From: Adineta steineri
Taxonomy: Eukaryota > Rotifera > Eurotatoria > Adinetida > Adinetidae
Assembly: GCA_905250115.1 (NCBI GenBank)
Contig: CAJNOI010000116.1
Coordinates: 92,993 to 156,992 of the forward strand
Length of the DNA stretch: 64,000 bases
Direction: 5' to 3'
The notes beneath the pieces are model-generated. The model did no database searches and was not told the origin of the DNA. It worked only from the letters and a program-made list of their open reading frames with translations. The stretch's first letter is position 1; every line of letters starts with the position of its first letter. A program made the position numbers and the translations under genes. This document shows positions 23,478 through 34,500 of the stretch, piece by piece.

Positions 23478-23510
<33 letters not shown>
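23478..23510. repeat. (AT)n microsatellite
   Basis: About 16 uninterrupted AT dinucleotides just upstream of the four-TM gene start. Confidence 0.95.
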
Positions 23511-23512
<2 letters not shown>

Positions 23513-23659
23513 CAAACAATGTCCGTCGTTCGGGCATAGGTGTTATGCTAGAAAGAAAGGTCAAGAAGTCATATAGAGGTCAAAAGATTCTTTTGTCTAC
23601 TACTGAATGATTAGATAATATTTATTGAATATTACATGTACTTCAATAGAAAAAAATTC

Positions 23660-23725
23660 ATTTTGTGGGTGTGGATAAATAATATCGACATTTGCATTCT
23701 AACTATCACATATACACAAACACTA
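23660..23725. repeat. Degenerate telomere-like palindrome
   Basis: Left arm TTTTGTGGGTGTGGATAAAT; the right arm is decayed (CATATACACAAACAC). Confidence 0.5.
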
Positions 23726-24062
23726 TCAACAACGTAAAGCTGATTATTAGTGTTTTATGTATAGCTAAATATTGATTTCATAGAAGAATTTAAAACCACT
23801 TTTGCTAGACATTATAATTCATAACCTTTAAAATTCATCATCTAAAAAAATATATATACGACATATTTTTTAATTACTGATGCTATTGATTCGTTTCAAT
23901 TTTAACTTTATATTCTATTATATGATATGCCAAAGCTTAGTTTTATAATATTCTTTTTATTACTTTATCTATGCATCTATATTTCATTTATACTTATTGT
24001 AAAGAAACAATACGCCATTCTATTTTTTGTTTGCAAGATATTTTGCTTCATGTCGTCGTTAT

Positions 24063-24612
24063 ATTTTCTACTTTGACTGTTATTTGAAGTGTTACTAATT
24101 ATGTAAATGCTGGTCAAATACACTTAATTAGTAGATCAGTTAGAGGTCAATTAAAACAAGATATATTCGATTCACTTTCACTCGCTCCATGAGCTATTAA
24201 CGCTAAAATATCCCGAACATCTATTTCTACATGGCATGAAAATATGAACGTATTTTACTTAATATTGCTTGGATTATGACATCTTCTGCAAAGTTTACTC
24301 CATTTATTTCCATTACTGATCATATTTCTCTTAAATCTGTTGTTATAAGATATATTAAAACGTAGTTTCGAGCAAATTCAACAATTGAAATCTACAAATC
24401 TATCCATCGAAGAATTCACTAAAAATTTAGGTGATAGTAATATTTATAATATGTAATTACAATTATATGTTACATTACCAACATCAGAAAGTATTGGAAG
24501 TGATATATTCTTATTACATGAATATGATAAAAATGCAGTTACAATTCAAATAGCATATGAAAGTCTTACTTTAAATAGTGCACTGTATGAAACTATTCGT
24601 CAAAGTGTGAAT
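24063..24612 (+). pseudogene. Membrane-protein pseudogene with five in-frame stops and no frameshift
   Basis: A single plus-strand frame reads NYVNAGQIHLISRSVRGQLK, a hydrophobic block (LLHLFPLLIIFLLNLLL), then RSFEQIQQLKSTNLSIEEF and LYVTLPTSESIGSDIFLLHE, ending at a GTGAGT donor at about 24613. It is broken by three TGA and two TAA, at places where TGG (Trp) and CAA (Gln) fit. A telomere-like fragment lies right at the end (about 24610-24645). The upstream hydrophobic ORF starting at 23937 may be its N-terminus. Family not recognised. Confidence 0.5.
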
Positions 24613-24645
24613 GTGAGTAAGATATGCAGTATATCCACACCCTAG

Positions 24646-25702
24646 TTTTTTCAAAACATCTAGACATAATGACAATTTCTATCAGAAATAAATCTGAATT
24701 CTCATACAAATAATAATTTATATCTACAAGAATTTTAAACAGATCAGTCATAAATGTTGAGTTTTAATATTTCTTCATCTAAACATATTAGAATCATTAA
24801 CTGATATTTCAATATTGGTACTGTCATCATTTAATCGACATTATTTTATCTCAATACTTTACTTAGGATTAAAATATTATTTTTGTTTTTGTTGTAGAAA
24901 CACAAATTATTTTTATCACACTTCTAATAGTGAAAAAAAGACGTTCTTTGTCCAATTAGGTTATTTTCTATGTATATAAAATAAATTACTTCCAAGCATA
25001 TCTACTGAATCTTTTTCAATTAGATTAATTCAATATTATAGATCGATGTTCGTTTACTGAACAATTAATTGTTAAAATTATGCAACTTAATCAAATAATA
25101 TCAAGTTATGTAGTTTTCATCAGAAATTCATGTTGATTTCATCAATATGGTCAACCTATGATTTGATCGATTTCTACGTCAGTACAACACTTCTGTGTTC
25201 TTTTCTCTTTTTCGATTTATATATATGCAGAACCCTGATGAGTGTTGTATGATTTTGTAAACAACACAAAACGCGCTGGCAAATCAAACATGTGCATATA
25301 TTTCTTCTATTATTCTATAGAACACATTAATTCAACAGTTATTTTTATCTAATTATATCGATTGCTGAAAAGCAAGAGTTCAAATGAGCAAATTCATTTA
25401 TATCTTAAGTATATAGCTCAATTTGATTTTATTGAATCTACCCTCACCCACGTTGTGATGCTTGAGAAACATACACATACACGTAACGCATTTAAGAAGA
25501 AGAACGCAAGTTAAGAAAAAAGTGTATGGTTTCAAAAGGAGAATGATTTTATTTCAACGCGTTAGAAAAATCGATTCTTTCTTTACTTAAAGGTCTTATT
25601 CATTTTTTCTCTCTCACGCATACGCTGTGGGTTTGAATAGATGTCTAGAATACAGAGGATTTTAACAAGCTAATGTTGAGATTTCTTTAGATTTAATCGA
25701 AC
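24646..25702. other. AT-rich spacer
   Basis: No gene seen. A weak telomere-like pair at about 25438-25487 (CTACCCTCACCCACGTT and TGCTTGAG). Confidence 0.35.
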
Positions 25703-26452
25703 ATGCTGACAGATTTGTTGAATTTCGGTCGTGAACACTTAGAGAATGGAACATTGTTCAGTATGCTTGAAACAGTAGGTATTAATAATGCGGATGACTT
25801 TATCAATGGATTTCGAAATCAAACAAGTCAAGAAGCAGAACGAATCCGTCAATCTTCACATTTTATGTCCTTGGGTGAATCAGTTTTCGGCTTGGTAGAT
25901 CGAATCAAGTTGTCTCTATTCTAATCTAATTATGCTCTATTTAGTTTTCTGGAAACAAAGATGAAAATGACTCATTAGCAATGATTCAAGCAGGATATAA
26001 TACTTATAAGCTATTTTCAGATGGTCATCAAGATGAACAGAGTGATAACGGTGGTTTTCTCGGTGAATTTGGTAGGTTAGAAGAATTCGAAAAACTTGCC
26101 AGGTTCTGATTACAATTGATTTAGGTTCAACAATTAGCAATGCTAAAAAGATGTATGACTTATATAAATCATTTGACAAAAATGGGGATGGAAAAATTAC
26201 AACTGAAGATATTCAAACGTATTTTCAAGAAATGGGTCTTGGTTTTGTATCACCATGTAAGTATGATAAGAAATTCAATATGTATATATATTGTGAATAA
26301 TGGCATTTTCTTTAGATTTGACTAAAGGATTATTTCTATTAGTGGATAAAAATCAAAATGGTTGTCTTGATTTTGTTGATTTAATGGGATTATGTGCGAT
26401 AGTATATAAATTATCTCAAACATTCGGCGGTGGTGCAGGCAATTTTTTATAA
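25703..26452 (+). CDS. EF-hand calcium-binding protein (195 aa, 4 exons)
   Basis: Exons 25703-25894, 25945-26071, 26125-26256, 26316-26452; phases 0, 1, 1 agree across all junctions. It starts MLTDLLNFGREH. The C-terminal half has one canonical EF loop (DKNGDGKITTED) and a second degenerate one (DKNQNGCLDFVD), both ending in Asp rather than the usual Glu at position 12, which often shifts Ca/Mg preference. The tail is Gly-rich (GGGAGNFL). The N-terminal half is not recognised. Probably a cytosolic calcium sensor or buffer. The first intron uses GTAGAT as donor; the alternative in-frame read ends at an early stop. Confidence 0.8.
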
Positions 26453-27982
26453 TCAACTTCTTATTGTTTATCAACAGACATTAATATTGAATCTCTCTTA
26501 ATTAGATAAATAAACTAGTTTGATCATTAGACGATATTCAGTAAAGATGCATAATAAGGAAGAAAGACTCTTTTCATCTATCATTGCGAATATTTAAACT
26601 GATCATACATTTCGATTGTCTAATAAATTATGGTCATTAACTTCGGTAAAATATTCATTCCGCAGAATCAAACTCTGCCTTACTGACGCAGCAAATATGA
26701 AATCACATGAGTGACGTATAGTTAAATCAACATCAAAAAAATATTTTCAAATTGCCAAAGAAACTGTTTGTTGTTTTTTCGGAAGGACAACATTTTGAAG
26801 GTGAGAGCGAGAGCTGTACAATTAAACAAACAGAAATCTTCGTTCTTCTAATTCTGACACCTGGTGACAGTTTAGTAATTAGATTCTAGCTCTTTAACGA
26901 AACATCCAGCGAGTTCGTATCAAAAGAATGAAAAGATCAGCGTGTCATTCTCTGCCGATGATCCAAGTTTCAGCTTCCAAATACGAATGGTATGAAAGAT
27001 CGGACACTTCTGAACAGAAACTTTGTTAATTGATTGTATCATCAGAGAACAAGATTACGAGTTTATTTCAATGTAATTTGAAGAGGTAGATAATTTTAAG
27101 AAAAGCAATAATTTGGTATTCAGGTTGCCTCCTCGGATTTTGAAAAATAATTATTCGGCATTCACTTTCTAATGATGTATTTGAATAATACAACAAAATT
27201 ATATCGCTGCTCGTTTTCTTCATGTTGACCACGTTCTTGAGAGAATTTGAACGTGATCACCTGCCAACAATTCTTCGGTAACCTAGCAACGCTATAAATG
27301 ATCTGTATAAGTAGAATTATACGATTTTGTATTCTGAAAAAGTGAAATGATTGCCAATGTTTTAGTTCTATTTTTCCTTAATATCTAACCTTTAATGAAT
27401 AGAAAAAAAATATCTAGTGAAACGAAAACACTTTTCTGTTTATTTTCATCTTTCCATTTCATTTCATTGATACATTATTTTCCACATAAAAAAGCATTGA
27501 TACAACACCATAGTTGAAGGTGTAGGTGTCGTTGTTATCTTCATCCATCCACACCCAAACCTCAAGAACTTGCTCTGCCAACAGTCTGATCAAGTCAAAT
27601 ACTTCATCAGAAATGTTGTCAAAATATTAAAAAAATTAAAGCGTTCGTCTTGCACCTTGAGTATATAAATCAGAAGTAGGAGTGTTGTTGTATTATTAAT
27701 ATTAGAAAATACTAATATGACATTCCTATTCGAGGATATGACAAATCTATGACTGGATTATCATGTAAGTATAGAAAATTATTCATATCACTCTTCAAAT
27801 GTTAAATTACTTGAATTTTCAACTGACAAGTTTGTTCTGTTTAAATAGTTCAAACAGCTCCATTATTAAACTAGTATCACTTCATGTTTATGACCATTTT
27901 TCACCATCATACATCCAAAACAATTCGAAAATAATGAGGCGATGAGGACTTATATACTTTGTCACATAAGTTTATTTATTGA
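26453..27982. other. Spacer with one telomere-like palindrome
   Basis: A possible plus-strand coding scrap at about 26888-26992 (reading SSLTKHPASSYQKNEKISVS) could be an exon but has no partners. Palindrome at 27513-27568. Otherwise nothing seen. Confidence 0.35.
27513..27568. repeat. Telomere-like palindrome
   Basis: Left arm GTTGAAGGTGTAGGTGTCG, right arm CCATCCACACCCAAACCTC followed by AAG; centre about 15 nt. Confidence 0.75.
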
Positions 27983-30257
27983 TTACCACAGATGAAATAT
28001 ATAAAATATGATAAGTGACGAAAATAGGATATGAACACCATCTCTCATCACGGTCCCAGCTTGATTCTTAATAGTGTTCGTTTCTGAGACGATGTTTGAC
28101 GACGGTGATGATGACCCGTTCTTGATCGTAACAGATGTTAATGGCCACTGTGTGGTATTAAGTTGTTTCGAACTAGAAGAAGTTGATAACGTGTTGTAAA
28201 CACAGTCAGTCACCTCTTGCTCATCTGAATGGTTGGCATAGCCAAGAATCTTTCGCATTAATGACAAATCGTAGTATTGATCGATACATATCTGGACTTT
28301 TGAAAGGAATTCTTGATCGTTGCACGCATCGCATTTGTGCGTGAATGTGATCCATTGCTCCTCATCATGAGTGAGAGTATTAACAACGGTGCTAATGTGA
28401 ATACGATTGCTGGATTTCGAATCCGAAGAACACATTGATTCAGATTCGTTATTTGTTTTGGAATGAACTGTCCGATATATTTCAGTAGAACATATCCCTA
28501 CGCATATCATATATTATTAAAGAGTAAAATAAATAATTACGATTACTTTACACCTCATGTAAATTGTCGATCATGCTTATACTTTGTGAGGTGTTTTTTC
28601 CAAACAAGTTACTAGAAGATATGCAGCGCTCTTTGCACATGAGCAAAAACGTGATTTTTGTTCAATCTAGTAGTATTTTTATCAATATATTATGTTCTCG
28701 AACCGAATTAACTATCTCCTTGTATTCGTTACTTCGAACTTTCACTATAGGTATTTGTTCTATTATCGATCAGCGAGAGGTCTTTTATTTTATGATCATA
28801 TGCTCATTATAGATCTCTTCTAATGGTATCGAACGGTGTAACGCCTAATGCCAACAAGCAATTTGGACACTACAGCTATAATGATCTTATTGATAGTTTG
28901 AAAAAATAAATACAGCAGATTATTTTGTTCCATCGATATTAGTGTATCATTGTATTCAATGAAATTAAGCCTACACTGTCCAAAGTGTCTATAGTAGATA
29001 ATGATATTAGTCTTGCTAGCTGCATTTGCTTTAAATATATGCGAGTGAACCATGTTTCACATAGTAAAAAGAGAAAATACACTTTTTGTTTACGCCTCTA
29101 GATGCTCAAATGGACATATAGTGCGATCATGAAAATTTAAACGAAATCGTATGCAGCTAAGACGAAGCCTCAATCAACGTAAATTCTGAAAAATGCGTTT
29201 AAACGCTTAAAAACTTAACAGTCGAAACTGACGACGGATGTTGGAACTAAACAAAGTATACGCCTTGGTGGAGCCCATCGCGTCCAACATTTTTAGGACC
29301 CGAATCTGCATCTAATCATAATCCTAATACTCGGAATGGAGTTTTTTAACCCGAGTTCGATAGTCATTTCAAAAATACGGGATGTTTTTTTCTAATTATT
29401 TGTATTCGGCAACTAGCAGATTCTGCATATTTCTCATGCAATCACAGCGATGATCCGATGATAGTCAAGGTATAATTGACACTCATATTTAGCTACAGCA
29501 GGTTAGGTCGAAAAGCTTTTGTGACCGGACCCTACTTGACGGGCTCTACAACTTCCGCACTCAACGCATTTTCAAAAAATTATACCAACTTGAATAGTTT
29601 TAGGAGGGATTTCTCTATTCAATGACTACCCTCGTTTAGTGAATGGTATACAAAGGGGTTTTTGCGCTGTACGATAATTTACACAACTGCTGCTTTTTTG
29701 ACAAAAAATGCGAAGACCAACAGTTTGTGCAGAGGTTCGTTCTTAATTCTGAAGAGTATTTTTATATTTTTCGGAAAATTTACAATGGATTTGTTGTAAG
29801 ACGTACCCGGTTTGTCTGCGACGGCCTTGAGTAACAGGCCGATGGCTGTTCCCAATGTCCTGTATTTTGCTAAAACGAACCATTCCATGTGATTTATCAC
29901 GAATTGTTTGTCGCAGTTGTCTTGCTCGGAACACGCATATTCAAGGTACTTTGCCGGATTTATATCTAATTCTATACTAGGAGATATGAATGTATCGAGC
30001 TGAAGTTTATGATCAGATAAATTGCTTGTTGAAAGGCTCTTGGAGAAGCGAATAGTCAAAAACACAATCTCATAATCAATGGACAGTTCAACGCGACAGC
30101 GAGTACGGATGTTAGTAGGAAGTTCGCTAATTGTTTTTGTAAATTTTTTAGAGTTGTAGTTCATGAGTATTAACTCTATTGGTTTTTCTAGTCTGATACA
30201 CTTGAGACTATAACTGGTCGAAAGCGTAAAGAAGAAGAGCATTACTAGAGGTGCCAT
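27983..30257 (-). CDS. Secreted, probably GPI-anchored Cys-rich surface protein (about 321 aa, 2 exons)
   Basis: Exon 1 30257-29807 begins MAPLVMLFFFTLSTSYSLKC (signal peptide) and ends at GTACGT in phase 1. Exon 2 28497-27983 starts in the matching phase (GICSTEIYRT) and ends with a hydrophobic tail (VHILFSSLIIFYIFHLW) after a Ser/Thr-rich stalk, as in GPI-anchor signals. It has two half-repeats: YACSEQDNCDKQF in exon 1 and HKCDACNDQEF in exon 2. The architecture matches the intronless gene at 43795-44826 (HYCSMNASCTTAF and FQCYWSLCNDESL). Compared with that relative, about 20 residues with two Cys are missing at the junction, so a small middle exon in the 1.3-kb intron may have been missed. 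Function unknown; a cell-surface or secreted role is inferred. Confidence 0.6.
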
Positions 30258-30938
30258 TAGTCCCGGAGAGTGAAAGTCAAATGACTTGGCATAAAATCTT
30301 ATTGTAGACTATCTGTCGTGCCCTGCTCGTTTTTGATAAAGAGAAAAGTTATTAAAACGTTTGATTGAACAAATATTATTATCGATGACGGACAAGATAA
30401 AGGTAATACTCATTGATTGATCATGACTGTTGACAAATGAGCGCCAATTTTCTTCTTTGCAGCGCTGCCATATCATAGATTTAAATGTACATAAGCTCTG
30501 AAGAAAGTAGTTCTCTATAGTTTTATATTGAACAGTAGTGGCTGTGCATGCAGCTCTTTATCAGAGTGTACATCTGCACTCAGTTTCTTTTTCTTTCAGG
30601 ATCATTATTAGAAGTGACCAAAAAAAATTTTTATTAAAATATAACAAGTTGTGTTTCTATGTTTGTCTCTGTATTGACTAACATTCTGCAAATACTTAAC
30701 AGATGCTTTTGAATTTTTTTGTGATTAAAAGCAGTCATCGCTATCAGCTTGTCATTTTTTTTTATTAAAAATGATTTTCTTTATGACAGTTTATTAAATG
30801 AATAGTCGATCTCTTTCACACCGCTCGTATATAACAAACAGAGAGAAGTATGTGTGTGGGTGTCTGTGTGACTACAGTAATGTAATACGTGAAAATTCAA
30901 CTCAATTAATTCCTCAAAGGTATCAGCCCGTACTTACA

Positions 30939-31010
30939 CCTTTTTGGCTGCGGGTGTGAACGGGTACAATGAATATATATTAAAAATACCCTCACATCCG
31001 CCCTCAAATG
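30939..31010. repeat. Telomere-like palindrome
   Basis: Left arm CCTTTTTGGCTGCGGGTGTG, right arm ACCCTCACATCCGCCCTCAA. Confidence 0.65.
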
Positions 31011-31142
31011 TCGAAGATGTGTGAAAGATATGAATATCACAAACATTTGCCACTGAAAATCTGATATTTTGATAAGAATATTCTTTTTCAATGAATTAAT
31101 AAAACATTTTTCTCAACACAATAAATCTCAATGAACAGAATC

Positions 31143-31190
31143 TTCAAAGTAGGTGTGGGTGTGATCACTTATCCCACACCCACAGACTTT
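31143..31190. repeat. Compact telomere-like hairpin
   Basis: Arms AAAGTAGGTGTGGGTGTG and CCCACACCCACAGACTTT around a loop of about 9 nt. Nearly perfect, so a stable hairpin. Confidence 0.8.
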
Positions 31191-31301
31191 TGTGACATTC
31201 GCAAGTTGATGATACCTTTTATGATAAGTATTCGTCATAATACAAGATGTTTGAAAAAACTGCATAAATTCAATTTTATTCAAAGATTTTTTTTTATTTA
31301 T

Positions 31302-31429
31302 CATTTGAAGGGTGTGGGTGTGAATGTAGGCTGACGGTGAGAGTGAGTGAGTGTTTCTTGTATGAATCAACACCCTTACCCTAACACTATCTCCACACCC
31401 AAACCCACACCCACCCACACCCTCAAGAT
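31302..31429. repeat. Large telomere-like palindrome
   Basis: Left arm CATTTGAAGGGTGTGGGTGT, right arm ACCCACCCACACCCTCAAGA, with further G-rich and C-rich pieces between them. The outer ends are complementary. Confidence 0.8.
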
Positions 31430-31526
31430 TTTAGAGCCGATTAAACTGAATCAAGCTAAAAAAATGTAAACTAATTATAATTTTAATTTGTAATACAATT
31501 GAATATTCGATTTTGTTCTGAATACG

Positions 31527-34500
31527 TCAAATGAATCGTCTTATTAGTTTGCTCACAAAAACTTTATAATACGATGGTGAAACCCAAACGAAAACGATGA
31601 ATGTCATTGCAAGTGGAATATTTGAAATAAAATAAGCGATAAGAGATACGTGTAATTGTTGGTTGTCACTAATACATTTGAATGAAATTTGAACTATAAG
31701 AAGTGGTAACTTGAAAGCAACAGTAATGAGTGGACTAAAAAGAAGATGTTTATGTTGACGAACTTGTTTAATAAATATAGTTGAATATTTCTCTTTATTA
31801 TTTATTCGTTGTTTTTTACGAGCACATATAACAAATAAAACTATTGCAGATATAAGATTGATCAAAAATGGAATTGTAGAATGTATAAATTTAATAATAA
31901 TATCATATGTTTGAAGCCATTGATATGGATATTTAACTATACACCATTGTCGAGCATCATTACGAGGATCGGTAATAAGATGACGAGAAAATAATTGATG
32001 AATTGATGTTAAAGTAAGAATAAGAAAAATCGATGGACTAATTATTTTAACAAGACGAATACTACGTTGTTGATTAAATTTAATACCTTGAATAACACTT
32101 ATTGTTCGTTCACATGTTAAACATGCTGTTAACCAATCACATGTAGAAACAAGAAGTGAAAGTAAAAAATCAAATAATGAACAAGCAATTGAAAGAAGTT
32201 TATAATCACCAATCAATGATGTTAAATTGATAAATGAATAAAGAAAACGAAATAGAAAAACAAAAAGAGTTATTTGTGAAAGGATTGATAGAATAAGAAG
32301 ATAATATACAGTACCTATTCGATGTAATTCACGTTGTATAAATGTGAGAAAAGATGCGAGATTTGAAATAAATCCAATAGCACAAATAATTGAAATAAAA
32401 CTTAGAGAAAATTTGATAAGTAACGGTTGATCACTGATGTGATTGCCAGTAATAATAGTTTCTCCAAGTAATGAATCAAATGTAAATGAGAATTGATGCA
32501 TATTCAATTGACAAAATGAACCAGAAAAACATTTTGGACATATACAAGCAAATGTAAGTTCACCAGTGTATTGATGTTTATGTCGAAAACATCTTCCATT
32601 ATTTTCACAATATTGACGATCAGATGTACAATTACTATGAGCATGATTAAAATGAAAACATTCCGGTAATTGTTGTTTATCAATAAAACACATGTAAAAT
32701 TCATCATAAAAACATTGAACATCTTTGAAATATTTATGATAAAGTTTTACTCTTTTCAACCAAGGTAAATCTATTATTTGTTTATTAAGATATTCACTTA
32801 CATGATAACATCGTTTCTCCGGTGTAATAGATATACTAGATTCAGTTAAATTTGCTATATTTGTGAAATGTAATAAATAATAAGTTCCATAAAATGATTC
32901 ATGACTATCAATTATTTGAGCAAATATAAACATAGATAAAAAACGTTGATGTTCTTCACTTATAGTGAAATGTGTATCTGGTTGAACATTTCTATAAAGA
33001 AATGCATTACGATACAAAAGATAGCTTTTAGCATTGGATGGTAAATGAAGCATAAGAATGTTTAAAATTGGTGCAAACTTTATTCGTTCCGATATGTATA
33101 AATGAAGAAGAGCATTACGATATTGGCAATGATTACCAAAATATTCTCTTGAACATTGACAGATATATTCCTTTGTTCGATCATCACCTGGAATACACGT
33201 ACCATTGTTGTAACAATAGACACCTGGGCAAGTGTCATATTTGACATGACAATTTCGTCCTGTGCGACCTAACGGACAAAGACAAAAGGTATGATTTAAA
33301 TAGTTTGCAAGTTGTGCATGTGTGTGACATGAAAGATTTTCATGTTTTGCTTGTTCTTCACAAGTCAAACCAGACCAATTAAAAGGACAACGACAGAATA
33401 TTTCATCAGTATTAATATAAGTTTGACAAAGACCGCCATTCTTACAGTCAAGTTGAGAACATTTAATTCGGTTTATGTCACGAGGTTCTTGAAAAACGAG
33501 ACGAAACGCAAGACGATTAGCAGGTAAAAAAGGAAATAGCACTGGAAAGTACCAAGAAATTGAATAATATACTGATGTACGTGTGACAATGTAAGCATCG
33601 ATGTACACTGAAATCTGTTCAATTTGTCGATGTTGAGGTGATCGAAGGAGATATTCTCGTGGATATCTTAAGTAAAGAATATGTTTAAAAGGTGAATGAA
33701 TAAATGGAGCGTAGAGTAATGTTTCAAAATCCAGTACTCGTCGTTCATATTCGTTAACCAAGTAAAAAACTAATCGATACATAACATTCAAATCAACTGC
33801 TGATCTCAAAATTTCACTATCAAACGAAAGTGTTATTCGTTCACTTTGCCATTCACAACGATTTCCAAAATAACTTGGAGGACAAAGACAATAATTAAGA
33901 TTAGTTTGTTCACGAATTAGAATACCTCGATGACAATGGAATAAAGCATTGTCATTGATAGAATTGGTCGCTTGTCGTTTCATGGGAACTCGTGATATTG
34001 ATGAAAATGATTGTTCACTAGGAGAGAATGTTTTTACTTGAGCGGGATATATTATATTTTTAAAATCACATCCCCACTCATCTTCTCCTTCGACACAGTC
34101 AATATGTTGATTACATCGATCTGTAATAGATAACTGAGTACCATTCTTACAGGTGAAAGTATTAAGATGAAATGATGAACAATGTCGACGGTACTGCCAA
34201 GGACAAACTAATTCATCATCTGCTCCTGTACCACAATCATTCTTACAGTTGCAAATTTGTTCCGAAAGAATGGGTATCGTAGGTTTAGTAGCTGTACAAG
34301 GTAATCGAAGGCCTACAGAAGATGGTGGCTTATCGGAGTCACCATTATAAAACCGTTTTCCTTTCCACCATCTTTCATCCGAAGCAAAAAGACAGTCAAT
34401 AATATGATCATTGGCTTTCGTTACTGATAAACATTTGATAGAGCTACTATTGTACTGAAGACAATAGTGTTCATCTTTCGAACAGTTACCCACTCGTTGA

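Larger units (their letters stand above)
30258..31526. other. Repeat-rich spacer with three telomere-like elements
   Basis: Contains palindromes at 30939-31010, 31143-31190 and 31302-31429, plus TGTGTGTGGGTGTC at about 30850. This is the densest cluster of the family in the window, immediately 3' of the first giant receptor gene. Confidence 0.6.

Noticed and set aside
24063..24612. A variant genetic code with TGA as Trp and TAA as Gln
   Set aside because: Well-supported genes in the same window (TRPM, FABP, receptors) use TAA, TAG and TGA as true stops at their ends and none internally.
31302..31429. A chromosome end or internal telomere array
   Set aside because: The repeats are only a few units long, inverted, and flanked on both sides by unique sequence and genes; not a telomere tract.
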